Of a stretch of 64,000 bases of DNA, positions 1 through 8,654 are shown in pieces. The notes below the pieces were generated by a model that saw only the letters and a list, made by a program, of their open reading frames with translations, had not been told where the DNA came from and ran no database searches. Position numbers and translations under genes: made by a program. The stretch is from Nitrospira sp. Lineage in GTDB: Bacteria > Nitrospirota > Nitrospiria > Nitrospirales > Nitrospiraceae. The stretch spans positions 62,001 through 126,000 of the forward strand of contig JADLEJ010000009.1 in the NCBI GenBank assembly GCA_020846195.1, written 5' to 3'. Numbering within the stretch: position 1 is the first letter of the stretch; each line of letters starts with the position of its first letter.

Positions 1-1
1 G

Positions 2-100
2 GCGACGACGTACTCGGCCAGTGAATTGCGTGAGGCTGATCGAATCTTGCCGTCGCTGATCGATATCGATCCTGGAAGACTCCTCCGAGAGTTTTCTTGA
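2..100 (+). CDS. possible 3' end of a gene entering from the left edge
   Basis: Frame 2 is open from the window edge to a TGA at 98-100 and encodes about 32 residues ending in ...DPGRLLREFS. The other two forward frames stop within 60 bases. The mixed charged and aliphatic composition is compatible with a real C-terminus, but nothing can be recognised in so short a piece. It may be chance. Confidence 0.25.
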   Translation, partial: ATTYSASELREADRILPSLIDIDPGRLLREFS

Positions 101-291
101 GCATGCCGGCTGTTCAATCTTGCGCATGTGATTACTGAAAACCCGCTCCTGGTCTGTAGTTCCCCCTCCAAAGCGGCATAGACTCCCGCGGCTTCCATTG
201 CGTAGGCTGTCACGAGTACAGAGCGACTCGCATCTCGATGCTGAAGAGTAGTCGGTGCGTGGAGACAATCTTTCTTTTCCGGAGGTGCTCT

Positions 292-843
292 ATGGGCCTG
301 AACCAGATGCGTTTCGTCATGATGCTGGTTGCGTTGACTGTTGCGAGTCCCGCGCATAGCGATACACCGCCTCCGCCGGAGCCGTCCCATACGTGGGAAT
401 GCCCGCAAGCCGATGGAACATTGGTGTATACGAATAAAGAAAAGCCCGGCTGCCGGGCGATGGCGTTAAAGCCGTTGTCGGTGGTTCCTTCATTGGACAA
501 CATGCCGCTCATTCCTCGTTCGATCGGCATTCCGCCCCACCGCGCGCCCAACGCGCAGGAATATGGTCCAACCAGCGGCACGCAGCAGGTTCCCGATTGG
601 GCAAAGGACTGGCATGCGTCGGCGACCGGGAGCCGGGGCGACATCTGCGGCCTGTATTGGGAGTGGGTCCGGTTGAATGAAAAAACGCGGGGCGGCTTCT
701 TTTTCGGATCCGACTCGTCGTACGGCGGCGATCCGAGCGGGCAGAATCAGCGGGGAGCGAGCTACTCGTTTTACGACAATGCACGGTACATGGCGTTGAA
801 CAGGATTTTTGCGACAGGGTTCATTCCCGTCGGCTGTCAGTAG
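292..843 (+). CDS. secreted protein with a DUF4124-like N-terminal segment
   Basis: The predicted product has 183 residues. The start at 292 is chosen over the upstream ATG at 238 because GGAGGTG lies just before it and the protein then begins with a clean signal peptide (about residues 1-23, ending SPAHS). The mature N-terminus, with WECPQADG and VYTNKEKPGC, resembles the DUF4124 pattern of a short periplasmic module (aromatic, DG, YT, Pro/Gly). The C-terminal half, rich in Gly, Ser, Tyr and Trp, has no recognised relative. Four cysteines (WEC, PGC, DIC, VGC) could form two disulfides in the periplasm. It is convergent with the NTF2-like gene. Function unknown. Confidence 0.7.
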   Translation: MGLNQMRFVMMLVALTVASPAHSDTPPPPEPSHTWECPQADGTLVYTNKEKPGCRAMALKPLSVVPSLDNMPLIPRSIGIPPHRAPNAQEYGPTSGTQQVPDWAKDWHASATGSRGDICGLYWEWVRLNEKTRGGFFFGSDSSYGGDPSGQNQRGASYSFYDNARYMALNRIFATGFIPVGCQ

Positions 844-857
844 GACGCAGCTCGAGT

Positions 858-1250
858 TCAGGCTCGCAGCTTCGCCAGAACGGTGGCAGGGTCCCAGTAG
901 GCCCAGAGAGTCTGGATCTGTCCGGCTTCATTGAATTCGAAGACATCGATTCCATGTACGTCGACCGGTTTCCCATTCCGTCCGATTCCCTGGCCATGAA
1001 AGACGACGGCAGCACGATTGTGGGAAACGTGCGTTTCCTGTGCGTGGATGGTGACTTCCTGCAGGGCGCTGGCGATGGAGTGAAAGAGCGTCTTCAGCGC
1101 GGCATGCCCTTGAACCGGCGTCGCTCCGTAGGGTTCGTGGCTGATGGCATCGGGGGCGAAGCAGGCCGTCCAGGCTGCGGGATCGAGCGCGCGCCAGGCG
1201 GCGAAATAGCGATCGACGCGGTCGCGAATCTCGTCGGGGGAGAGCGGCAT
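858..1250 (-). CDS. NTF2-like/SnoaL-type nuclear transport factor 2 fold protein
   Basis: About 130 residues from the ATG at 1250, which has AAAGGACT upstream; a longer reading from 1325 would run into the epimerase gene. The sequence has the SnoaL/ketosteroid-isomerase layout: an N-terminal helix (DRYFAAWRALDPAAW), then TACFAPDAISHEPYG, a central helix with LKTLFHSIASAL, and C-terminal strands with VDVHGIDVFEFNEAGQIQTLWAYWDP. Proteins of this fold are small cytoplasmic enzymes or ligand-binding proteins, and the sequence does not show which. It is the last gene of the minus-strand group, 47 bases after the epimerase stop. Confidence 0.75.
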   Translation of the reverse strand: MPLSPDEIRDRVDRYFAAWRALDPAAWTACFAPDAISHEPYGATPVQGHAALKTLFHSIASALQEVTIHAQETHVSHNRAAVVFHGQGIGRNGKPVDVHGIDVFEFNEAGQIQTLWAYWDPATVLAKLRA

Positions 1251-1297
1251 GGACAGTCCTTTCGTGAGCCTCCTCAGGCTGTGAGCGAGCGAACGGC

Positions 1298-2320
1298 TTA
1301 CGCCTTGTAGTAGTCGCGATACCACTTCACGAATCGGGGGATGCCTTCCTCGATTGGCGTGGCCGGTTTGAATCCAACATCATTGGCCAGATCGTCGATG
1401 TCCGCATAGGTCGCGGGCACATCTCCGGGCTGCAACGGCATCAGCTTCTTCTCGGCTTTCTTGCCGAGCGCGTCTTCCAGCACTTCGATGAAGTGCAGCA
1501 GCTCCACTGGCTGATGGTTGCCGATGTTATACACCCGGGCCGGGGCTGAGCTGGTGCCGGGATCCGGTTGTTCGCCGTTCCACGCCGGATTCGGCGTCGC
1601 CGGATGGTCGAGCGTGCGAATGATGCCCTCGACGATATCGTCCACGTAGGTAAAGTCCCGTCTCATCTTGCCGTGATTGAAGACCTCGATCGGCTTTCCT
1701 TCCAGAATCGCTTTGGTGAAAATGAACAACGCCATGTCCGGGCGTCCCCAAGGGCCATAGACCGTGAAGAACCGCAGGCCGGTGCAGGGGATGCGGTAGA
1801 GATGGGCGTAGCAATGAGCCATCAATTCGTTGGCTTTCTTGCTGGCGGCATAGAGCGAGACCGGATGGTCCACGTTATCGTGGATCGAGAACGGCATGTG
1901 CGTGTTTCCACCATAGACGGAACTGGAAGAGGCGTAGACCAGATGGTCGACCTTGGCGTGCCGGCACCCTTCCAGGATATTCATGAAGCCTTCGATGTTG
2001 CTCTCCGTATAGGCGTGGGGGTTAATCAGTGAATAGCGGACACCGGCTTGAGCGGCCAGGTGGACGACTCGCTTGATGCCGTGATCGGCAAAGAGCGATT
2101 TCATCCCTGCGCGATCGGCCAGATTCAGTTTGAGAAAGCGATGGCCGCTGGCATTGGACAGTTGCGCCAAACGGGCTTCTTTCAACCGGACATCGTAATA
2201 GTCGTTGACGATGTCCAGGCCGATGACCTGCTCGCCGCGCGCCAGCAAGCGCTGGGCGACATGAAAGCCGATGAATCCGGCCACGCCGGTGACGAGAATC
2301 GGGGATTGCGTTCCAGCCAT
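1298..2320 (-). CDS. NAD-dependent UDP-glucuronate 4-epimerase
   Basis: A 340-residue extended short-chain dehydrogenase predicted to interconvert UDP-glucuronate and UDP-galacturonate. The N-terminal Rossmann motif is [13 protein letters not shown], and the catalytic pair appears as SSSSVYG followed by YAASKKA (the Tyr-x3-Lys). The [13 protein letters not shown] segment after the second strand is characteristic of the UDP-glucuronate 4-epimerase branch (CapI/LspL type) rather than Gal[15 protein letters not shown] is also typical. Length matches the family. The gene follows an MBL-fold hydrolase gene by 39 bases. With ugd at 17.4 kb it would make galacturonate donors for surface polysaccharide. 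The main alternative is another sugar-nucleotide epimerase of the same branch. Confidence 0.88.
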   Translation of the reverse strand: MAGTQSPILVTGVAGFIGFHVAQRLLARGEQVIGLDIVNDYYDVRLKEARLAQLSNASGHRFLKLNLADRAGMKSLFADHGIKRVVHLAAQAGVRYSLINPHAYTESNIEGFMNILEGCRHAKVDHLVYASSSSVYGGNTHMPFSIHDNVDHPVSLYAASKKANELMAHCYAHLYRIPCTGLRFFTVYGPWGRPDMALFIFTKAILEGKPIEVFNHGKMRRDFTYVDDIVEGIIRTLDHPATPNPAWNGEQPDPGTSSAPARVYNIGNHQPVELLHFIEVLEDALGKKAEKKLMPLQPGDVPATYADIDDLANDVGFKPATPIEEGIPRFVKWYRDYYKA

Positions 2321-2359
2321 TCGCAGGCACTCCTTTACAGGTAGAGAAACCGGCGGTAG

Positions 2360-3991
2360 TTACGCCCGTCCGCCCGGCTTCATGAACGGGGGATCGCCGT
2401 GGTCTAGGCGGTGCAAGGCCAGCGGTGTCAAGGATTCACCCGACGAGACCGCTCCCATGCGCCCGTCCTGGCCGGCTCGATAGATATCGAGCGCGCGAGC
2501 GTAATGATACCCGCAACCCTGAGCATCGAGAAGGTCTTTCAGCTTTTCCGGACGGTCCCAATGGGCTGTGAGCAGCGCCGTCCTGGCCGGATTCCGCTGG
2601 CTGAACATGAACGAGAGATGGTCGGGATACCAATCCGCGCCGCCGGTGGCGTAGGAGACAAACAGGTTCGCCTGCGCTGCGGCGCAGAGATCCGACAGAT
2701 AGGCATTGGTGAGGTAGCCGTTTTCTCCCACGTCCAGCCACTGTCCGGGATGAGAGAGGGAGGCATGGGCCGCATAACTCCGGACTTCCAGCAGTTGCTG
2801 TTGCGAGGCGAGCACCAGCGCAATCGGGCCATATTTCGAGACGAGTTGCTGAATGATCTGTTCCTTGAGCGCGGAACGGCCGCTGTTCGTGGGGCCGCTG
2901 TCGGCATGTACCAGGATATTTTGCCCGCGGTCGTGGATCAGGTAGCAGTTTCGCGGCATTTCGAGATCGCAGGGGTCTTCGCCGTAAAAGGGCACTGACA
3001 CGACGGCGCCGCCATCAAAATCCCAGCGCTCGCCGTGCGCCAGTTCGACTACTCGTCCGAAGCCCATCTCGCGCAGCAGCCCGAGATAATCGTAGTGCAG
3101 CCTCTTGCGATTCCGCCGGCTCGGGACGACGATCGGCGTTTCCTTGGGAAGATGCAGGAGCGTGCGTGGATCCACGTGATCGTCGTGGTCATGCGTAAGG
3201 AATACGGCCGCCGGCTTCGGCAGCAAGGCACCCCACAGCGAAGGCACTGACGATTCCGCAAACCAGGGAAGCAGCCAGGGATCGAAGAGTAGGGTCTGCG
3301 ATTGCTGGCGGTAGAGCAGCGCCGCATGGCCGAGGTGCACGAGATCGCGGTCCTGCACGACGTCGAGCCAGCGTTGCCGGACCGTCGATTGCGCGGCGCT
3401 GATAAGGCATTCGTACTGGTGCAGCGACTCCATCAACTTGAGTAGGACCGGTTGCGCTTCACGCGGCGCTGCCGTGACGACGGTTTTGATTTCCTCGGTT
3501 TGATGGGTGCCGTCCAGCATGCCGAGGACTTTTCCTACCGCCGGACCGAGGAGCCGTTGATCGAATCCGAGTGGAATGGCCTGCCGCTTGACCGAATGGA
3601 AAATCCGCAGGCCTCCGTTGGTGACGGTGGCCGATTTTGTGGGATCGGTCGGGAACTCCCACTGAAACGCGCCGTCCGGTTTCCGGCCGCAACGGATATG
3701 CTGCTTGAGATAGGGGCGGGAATTCACCAGTTCCGCATAGGCATCTTCCAGCCGCCGTTGCCGGTCGGGATCGTCCAGCGGCGCGCGTTTCGAAAACACA
3801 TCGCTGATGGCGGTATCGATGGAGCTGGACAAGAGGCTATGCGCTTCGTGCAGGCTGGTGACGACTTCAGGGGCGATGCCGGCGATGAAGGGGAACGGGC
3901 CGGGCGCGTCGCCGCTTTCCAGCTGCACCCAGCACCAGGGAGCGAGGCTCACGTATTGTTGCCGCGGAAGCCGGTCCCACACACTGGCCAT
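2360..3991 (-). CDS. MBL-fold (metallo-beta-lactamase superfamily) hydrolase with extra N-terminal region
   Basis: A 543-residue protein. The first ~200 residues match nothing I recognise; they include a segment reminiscent of winged-helix modules (GKVLGMLDGTHQTEEI). The MBL domain starts near residue 215 (LVHLGHAALLYRQQSQTLLFDPW) and carries the metal motif HDHDDH (HxHxDH), followed by a later Asp/His set (HADSGPTNSG and YPDHLSFMF). The architecture resembles UlaG/RomA-like hydrolases of the family. The substrate is unknown. The VOC gene ends 3 bases upstream, and the epimerase starts 39 bases downstream, so these genes are probably co-transcribed. Confidence 0.75.
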   Translation of the reverse strand: MASVWDRLPRQQYVSLAPWCWVQLESGDAPGPFPFIAGIAPEVVTSLHEAHSLLSSSIDTAISDVFSKRAPLDDPDRQRRLEDAYAELVNSRPYLKQHIRCGRKPDGAFQWEFPTDPTKSATVTNGGLRIFHSVKRQAIPLGFDQRLLGPAVGKVLGMLDGTHQTEEIKTVVTAAPREAQPVLLKLMESLHQYECLISAAQSTVRQRWLDVVQDRDLVHLGHAALLYRQQSQTLLFDPWLLPWFAESSVPSLWGALLPKPAAVFLTHDHDDHVDPRTLLHLPKETPIVVPSRRNRKRLHYDYLGLLREMGFGRVVELAHGERWDFDGGAVVSVPFYGEDPCDLEMPRNCYLIHDRGQNILVHADSGPTNSGRSALKEQIIQQLVSKYGPIALVLASQQQLLEVRSYAAHASLSHPGQWLDVGENGYLTNAYLSDLCAAAQANLFVSYATGGADWYPDHLSFMFSQRNPARTALLTAHWDRPEKLKDLLDAQGCGYHYARALDIYRAGQDGRMGAVSSGESLTPLALHRLDHGDPPFMKPGGRA

Positions 3992-3994
3992 CGT

Positions 3995-4432
3995 CTATGA
4001 CCTGGCTTCCCAGCGGAGTGCGCTGATGGTGGGTTCGTAGAGCGCTTGAATCACATTGCCGTCCGGATCAGAAAAATAAAACGAGTAACTGCCGTCCCGG
4101 TGCTGCTTCGGCTGTTTGACGATCGCGCCGCCGAGTTGCGCAATCTTCGGGGAGATGTCGGCATACATCCGGTCGACCGCTTGCGGGCTGTCGAGAATGA
4201 CGCCGACATGATCCAGCAATTGGCCCTGGAGCGGCCGATAGGCGCTGAGTTCATTCTGAGGAATTTGGTGGAGCGCTAGATTGTCGCTTCCTGAACTGAA
4301 GTAGACATTGTCGGCATCCGGCTCCCAGACGACGTTCATGCCGAGCAGGTCTTCATAGAACCGGCGCGATGCGGGAAGGTCGATGACCCGAAGGGCCAGA
4401 TGACGGAGTCCTCGATGAAGTGGCAGAGACAT
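3995..4432 (-). CDS. VOC-family (glyoxalase/dioxygenase fold) protein
   Basis: 145 residues from the ATG at 4432 (MSLPLHRGLRHLALRV). The upstream in-frame extension to 4507 would cross the predicted promoter. Two beta-alpha-beta-beta-beta modules are visible: RGLRHLALRVIDLPASRRFYEDLLG and DHVGVILDSPQAVDRM, ending with FYFSDPDGNVIQALYEP. His in LRHLAL and DHVG are likely metal ligands. The usual Glu of the DPDGN-x-I-E motif is Gln here (NVIQAL), so metal binding may differ from classical glyoxalase I. It is the first gene of the minus-strand operon and divergent from the SUMF1-type gene. Substrate unknown. Confidence 0.75.
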   Translation of the reverse strand: MSLPLHRGLRHLALRVIDLPASRRFYEDLLGMNVVWEPDADNVYFSSGSDNLALHQIPQNELSAYRPLQGQLLDHVGVILDSPQAVDRMYADISPKIAQLGGAIVKQPKQHRDGSYSFYFSDPDGNVIQALYEPTISALRWEARS

Positions 4433-4477
4433 AGAGACGATCCTATTTTCGCCTATCAATCGATTAAAACCGACCGT

Positions 4478-4507
4478 ATAGTAGGGACGCACTGTGCCGC
4501 CCGTCAA
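4478..4507 (-). promoter_or_regulatory. predicted sigma70-type promoter for the VOC-MBL-epimerase operon
   Basis: Read on the minus strand: -35 TTGACG, an 18-base spacer, -10 TACTAT, about 40 bases before the VOC start. Identified by eye only. Confidence 0.5.
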
Positions 4508-4585
4508 CGGAAATTCTGTTCCTGCGGCAGGCCGGGTGCTGTGCTACCATGCCCCATCGATCGTTGCAGAAAGGAGTGTTACGGC

Positions 4586-5416
4586 ATGAAGGCTTTACGT
4601 TCTATGGTGCTTGCAGGAATGGTTTTGGTTGCTGTTCCGGCCATGGCAGTGGCCGAAGGGTTTGAGAAGGAAGTGCAGGGAAAAGATGGCGCTCCGATGG
4701 TATTCATCCCCGAAGGGGCATTCCCGATGGGGGTTCCGCATGGCGACCGCGACGGGGGACGGGACGAATACCCCCGCCATGACGTTTTTGTGAGCGCGTT
4801 CTACATCGACAAGTTTGAGCTGACCAATAGCCGGTACCTCGAGTTCGTCAAGGCTACCAAGCACCGCATTCCGCAAAATCCCACCAACGCCACGAGAAAT
4901 CTCTGGCAGGGAGACACCATTACCGAGTCGCTTGCCGACCGGCCGGTCATCAATGTGGATTGGGCCGATGCGCATGACTATTGCCAGTGGGTTGGCAAAC
5001 GATTGCCGACGGAAGCGGAATGGGAAAAGGCTGCCAAGGGGACTGCCGATCGGCGATTCCCCTGGGGCAATGTCGAGCCGACCAACAAGCATCTGAATTT
5101 CAATCAGCAGTGGATCGGCGAGAAGACACTCATGCCGGTGGGAAGCTACGAGCTTGGGAAAAGCCCCTTCGGCGTCTACGATGTGGCGGGCAATGTATGG
5201 GAATGGGTAAACGACTGGTACGACGCTAAGTACTACGAGAAGAGCCCCGCAAAAAATCCTACGGGTCCAGAGACTGGGGTCAAGCGTGTGCTGCGCGGAT
5301 CGGGCTGGCAGAATGAAACGCCGACGGTTCGTATTTTCACCCGCGTGGACAGCGATCCCACTATGCGCAACGAATCGACGGGGTTCCGCTGCGCAATGGA
5401 CGCGCGGACAAAGTAG
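4586..5416 (+). CDS. exported SUMF1/FGE-sulfatase-domain protein
   Basis: 276 residues. The start at 4586 follows AAGGAGT and begins a signal peptide (MKALRSMVLAGMVLVAVPAMAVA). The mature part is one formylglycine-generating-enzyme-like domain: MVFIPEGAFPMG, FYIDKFELTNSRYLEFV, PVINVDWADAHDYCQWVGKRLPTEAEWEKAAKG, FPWGN, YDVAGNVWEWVNDWY, and LRGSGWQ ending in GFRCAM. The family binds calcium and has a C-type-lectin-like fold. True FGEs need a cysteine pair near the C-terminus, and only one Cys (GFRC) is visible there, so sulfatase-activating activity is doubtful. A structural or binding role in the periplasm is more likely. It is followed after 8 bases by the HemD-like gene. Confidence 0.82.
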   Translation: MKALRSMVLAGMVLVAVPAMAVAEGFEKEVQGKDGAPMVFIPEGAFPMGVPHGDRDGGRDEYPRHDVFVSAFYIDKFELTNSRYLEFVKATKHRIPQNPTNATRNLWQGDTITESLADRPVINVDWADAHDYCQWVGKRLPTEAEWEKAAKGTADRRFPWGNVEPTNKHLNFNQQWIGEKTLMPVGSYELGKSPFGVYDVAGNVWEWVNDWYDAKYYEKSPAKNPTGPETGVKRVLRGSGWQNETPTVRIFTRVDSDPTMRNESTGFRCAMDARTK

Positions 5417-5424
5417 CGTTGCCA

Positions 5425-6264
5425 ATGAGTGAAAAGGGATTGTCGGGAATCGCCGTCGCCGCATTTGAAAGCCGGATGGCGGTGGAAATGACCCGGCTCA
5501 TCGAACGATACGGGGGCCGCCCATCGGTGGCCCCCGCTCTCCGTGAACTCCCTCTTCAAGATAATCCCACAGTGCTGCGGTTTGGCGTCCGGCTTATCGA
5601 AGGCCAAGTCGATGTGCTGGTGCTCATGACCGGCGTTGGGACGACGGCGTTATTCGATATTCTCAAAGCCCGCCATCCCATGTCGTCCATCATGGTCGGC
5701 GTCAAGCAGGTCGCGCTTGTCGCGCGCGGGCCGAAACCGGCGGCGGCGTTGAAAGCGCTGGGGATCGCGCCGACGCTTGTGGTGCCGGAGCCCAATACCT
5801 GGGTCGATGTGGTGTCGACGCTCGATGAGTACCGGCCGGTCAAAGGGCTGCGTGTCGCGGTGCAGGAATATGGCAGTTCCAATCCTGAATTTCTTGAAGC
5901 CTTGAGGGTCCGCGGGGCTGATGTGTTTCCTGTTCCGATCTATAAATGGGGACTCCCCGAGGATCTGGCGCCGCTCCGGCTGGTGCTGGCGGACATCTTA
6001 GCCGGAACCATCGTGGTCATGCTTATCACCAATGCCGCGCAGATCGATCATGTCATGCAGCTGCTGGAGCAGGAAGGAAAGGCCCCTCTGTTCAGGGAAG
6101 TCTGCAAGACCATTGTCGTTGCCTCCATCGGCCCGGTCGCCAGCGAACGGCTTCGTTATTATGATCTGCCTGTCGATTTTGAACCGTCACACGGGAAGAT
6201 GGGTGTCATGGTCAAGGAATTGTCTGAACAGGTTGCTCCGCTGCTCGCCGCAAAACGCCGCTGA
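5425..6264 (+). CDS. uroporphyrinogen-III synthase (HemD) family protein
   Basis: 279 residues from the ATG at 5425; a TTG two codons earlier is also possible. The two-lobed HemD pattern is visible: IAVAAFESRMAVEMTRLIERYGGRP at the N-terminus, VLVLMTGVGTTALFDIL in lobe 1, LRVAVQEYGSSNPEFLEALRVRGADV at the domain linker, then LITNAAQIDHVMQLL and VVASIGPVASERLRYYDLPVDFEPSHGKMGVMVKELSE. HemD closes hydroxymethylbilane to uroporphyrinogen III in cytoplasmic tetrapyrrole synthesis. No other hem gene lies in the window. The closeness to a SUMF1-type gene is unexplained, so a paralogue with another role cannot be excluded. Confidence 0.75.
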   Translation: MSEKGLSGIAVAAFESRMAVEMTRLIERYGGRPSVAPALRELPLQDNPTVLRFGVRLIEGQVDVLVLMTGVGTTALFDILKARHPMSSIMVGVKQVALVARGPKPAAALKALGIAPTLVVPEPNTWVDVVSTLDEYRPVKGLRVAVQEYGSSNPEFLEALRVRGADVFPVPIYKWGLPEDLAPLRLVLADILAGTIVVMLITNAAQIDHVMQLLEQEGKAPLFREVCKTIVVASIGPVASERLRYYDLPVDFEPSHGKMGVMVKELSEQVAPLLAAKRR

Positions 6265-6462
6265 TATTCCCGCCTAGTTTCTTTAAACCGTTCCTCCTTC
6301 AGAGGCCGCTGTCCGTTCAAACCTGTGCAACGGGTGGAGAGATTCCTTCGTCAAGATGTCGGCTGTCGTCATCTTTCGCGGGGTTCGGTGCGGCACTCCT
6401 CTTGCGGATCTTCTTTGAGATGTCTCTTCACGCAGAGGGGTTCCTACGAAAAGGGGGATGCG

Positions 6463-7329
6463 ATGGCAACAACACTCGATCTGGACAAACAGACCGCGTC
6501 GTTCGTGTGGCAGCTGGCAGAACAGCGCAAACTCGAAAAAACGCTGCTGGTTGAACGGGTCCGCAGAACGAAAGAAGGCGCCGAATCGGTCTTTCACGAT
6601 ATTAAGACTCGCGTGGCGGTGCTCGAGAGGCTGAACGGGGCGGTCAGCGCCACCTGCATCGCGCCGATCGGCTGGAGCAAGCTGATTGTTACCGGGGCGG
6701 ACAGTGTGTCGTCGCCCAATACGATCGGGTTCGGCTGCCGCGATGGCACCTCCGGCGCGCTCGACCAGATTCGCGATGTTGAAGACGCCACGTATCTTCG
6801 GCTGAGCGCGAATCCGTACTATGTCGAATATACGATGCCGAACAAGTCGGTTCATGCGCGGGTGGGGGCCAATGTCTCGCTGTGGGATACGCTGGGGTAC
6901 CTTCACGCTGGATACGCCACTCCGCTGGAGATTCCGGCGTCATTGGAGCCAACGACCGTTTCAATCATGTCGCGGCTGAATACGCTCTTCAAATGGGTCG
7001 AGGCCAACGCGGTGGGTGAGGAATGGTATGCCCATGTTTCGGCGACAGCACGGCTCTGGGCGACCTATAACGGAGAGTTTCGCCAGGCGCCGCCGGCGGT
7101 GTTCGTGAACCTTCTGGCAACGCCAGCGCAGATGCGGACCCATCAGGATATTCCGTCGCTGGCGCCGAGTGCGGCGTTAACGATGCAGGTGTCGGCGCCG
7201 GCCGGCAGCGGCACGACGATCAACGTGTACGAAAGCATCGAGCTGGTTGCGACCACTCCGAACGGCCACGCTTATTTAGATGGCATCTTTTCGTGGGAAC
7301 CGCTGGCCGTGCAGTTGAGAGAGGGTTAG
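6463..7329 (+). CDS. conserved-looking protein of unknown function
   Basis: 288 residues from the ATG at 6463, just after AAGGGGGATGCG; the longer reading from 6325 adds a low-complexity, poorly coding leader. There is no signal peptide and no membrane segment. The N-terminal ~50 residues are helical and charged (FVWQLAEQRKLEKTLLVERVRRTKEG). The rest is predicted mostly beta, rich in Ala, Thr and Val, with one Cys pair (SATC, GFGC). I recognise no domain. It converges with the next gene, and the stop codons overlap (TTAG), so no transcription terminator separates them. Confidence 0.6.
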   Translation: MATTLDLDKQTASFVWQLAEQRKLEKTLLVERVRRTKEGAESVFHDIKTRVAVLERLNGAVSATCIAPIGWSKLIVTGADSVSSPNTIGFGCRDGTSGALDQIRDVEDATYLRLSANPYYVEYTMPNKSVHARVGANVSLWDTLGYLHAGYATPLEIPASLEPTTVSIMSRLNTLFKWVEANAVGEEWYAHVSATARLWATYNGEFRQAPPAVFVNLLATPAQMRTHQDIPSLAPSAALTMQVSAPAGSGTTINVYESIELVATTPNGHAYLDGIFSWEPLAVQLREG

Positions 7330-8603
7330 TGCCCGGCGTCCTTGTATAGGGCTCGAAGAATCTCGGATGTGTTGAAGAGCATGGCGTTCGACCGGGTGTA
7401 GGCGGTGTGGCCGTAGTAGTGCTCGTGGACGTTTGTGGAATTCGTGCAGTCTTTGTAGTCGACCAGCAGGCAACTGCCCTCGCTGGGGAACCGCACGGCG
7501 CGGCGGGCGCATTCGAGCCAGCGCTCGAATCCATCGTAGGGTTCGACCATTTCCCACACGGCTTTGTTGACCGCTTTTGCCGCCTCCGTTGCCGGTACGG
7601 CATCGCTTCCAGCCACGGCCAGCGTCTGGACATAGTCACCGCCCCAGGCGATAGGCATTTCCATTGTGACTTGGGGGAGTTCCATTTTGGCGAGCCAGGT
7701 TTTGCCGTCAGTTCGGAGATTCCGGTGATTCACAATGTGCAGCAGGCGTCCCATTCCCGAGAGATCCCATCCGTAGCGCACCGGGGTTCCCATCGTCACG
7801 ACGTCGAGGGTTGCGCCATTCAGCAACGAATGGCTGGCGAGCAGCGGTTCGATGCGCCGGATTGCGGCGGCCAGGTCTGCCTGGCCCTGTTGTTCTGCAT
7901 GTGTGGTCAGCAGACCCAGGAGTTTTGGCCGCTTCGTAATGGGACTGGGACAGAGCAGGTTTGAGGCGAGAGCAAGAATCAATCCGGCCTGCCCGTGGGC
8001 CTGGACAAGGATTCGGTCTCCCTTGTCGAACTGTTGCCCCTCGCTGAGGCTGTGCAGATCATGGAGCAGGCGGACGGCGGCCGTGGCGCGACCCAGGTGA
8101 TGGTGTTCCGAGGCCCAGAGGATGCGTCGGCAGACGATTGGGTGAGAGAGCTGCTTGTTGATGGCTTGCTGAAAGAGCGCGACGTAGGCGTTGGTGAAGT
8201 TACCGGCCTCGCCCGCCTGGTCGTCGATCGTCTTTCTCGTGGCGTCATTGTTCGAGAGCGGGGGGGTGATCCCTCCCTGAAGGGCCGGGATTCCATTGTC
8301 TCCTGCCCGCATGGCGGCGAGGAGGGCATCGACACCCGAGACGCCGCGTGAATAGCCGCGCTTCAACCCGCCGGCTTCGTCCAGCCGCTGCATCCCGAAC
8401 AGATCGCTGCCATGGATCGACCCATGAAGAAACACAATGGCGCGGACGCCGGCTTGTGAGAGCGCCGTGCCGCGCTGGGCCATGCTTTCGAACCAGGCCG
8501 GAGATTCCGGCAGCGCGCCGCCGGTCAGTTCGGCGGCCGTCAACCGTTCGCCGGGGCTCTTCCGTGAAAGTTCGTCGTGTTGGAAGTTGTTCTCGTTGGG
8601 CAT
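7326..8603 (-). CDS. alpha/beta-hydrolase (lipase)-like protein lacking the nucleophile serine
   Basis: 425 residues. Lipase-fold landmarks appear in order: VFLHGSIHG (oxyanion-side HG), KGDRILVQAHGQAGLILALASNLL at the nucleophile elbow, LDVVTMGTPVRYGW (the strand after the elbow, GTP as in class 3 lipases), and a late His in YYGHTAYTR. At the elbow the expected Gly-x-Ser-x-Gly is replaced by HGQAG, with no Ser, Cys or Asp in the nucleophile position. I infer a pseudo-hydrolase with a binding or scaffold role, or a misassigned fold. There is no signal peptide. It follows the small exported protein by about 50 bases on the same strand. Confidence 0.55.
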   Translation of the reverse strand: MPNENNFQHDELSRKSPGERLTAAELTGGALPESPAWFESMAQRGTALSQAGVRAIVFLHGSIHGSDLFGMQRLDEAGGLKRGYSRGVSGVDALLAAMRAGDNGIPALQGGITPPLSNNDATRKTIDDQAGEAGNFTNAYVALFQQAINKQLSHPIVCRRILWASEHHHLGRATAAVRLLHDLHSLSEGQQFDKGDRILVQAHGQAGLILALASNLLCPSPITKRPKLLGLLTTHAEQQGQADLAAAIRRIEPLLASHSLLNGATLDVVTMGTPVRYGWDLSGMGRLLHIVNHRNLRTDGKTWLAKMELPQVTMEMPIAWGGDYVQTLAVAGSDAVPATEAAKAVNKAVWEMVEPYDGFERWLECARRAVRFPSEGSCLLVDYKDCTNSTNVHEHYYGHTAYTRSNAMLFNTSEILRALYKDAGH

Positions 8604-8654
8604 GGGAAGAGGTATCTACCGCAAGTGCATGCGGAAGTGCAACGGCGTTCGAGC

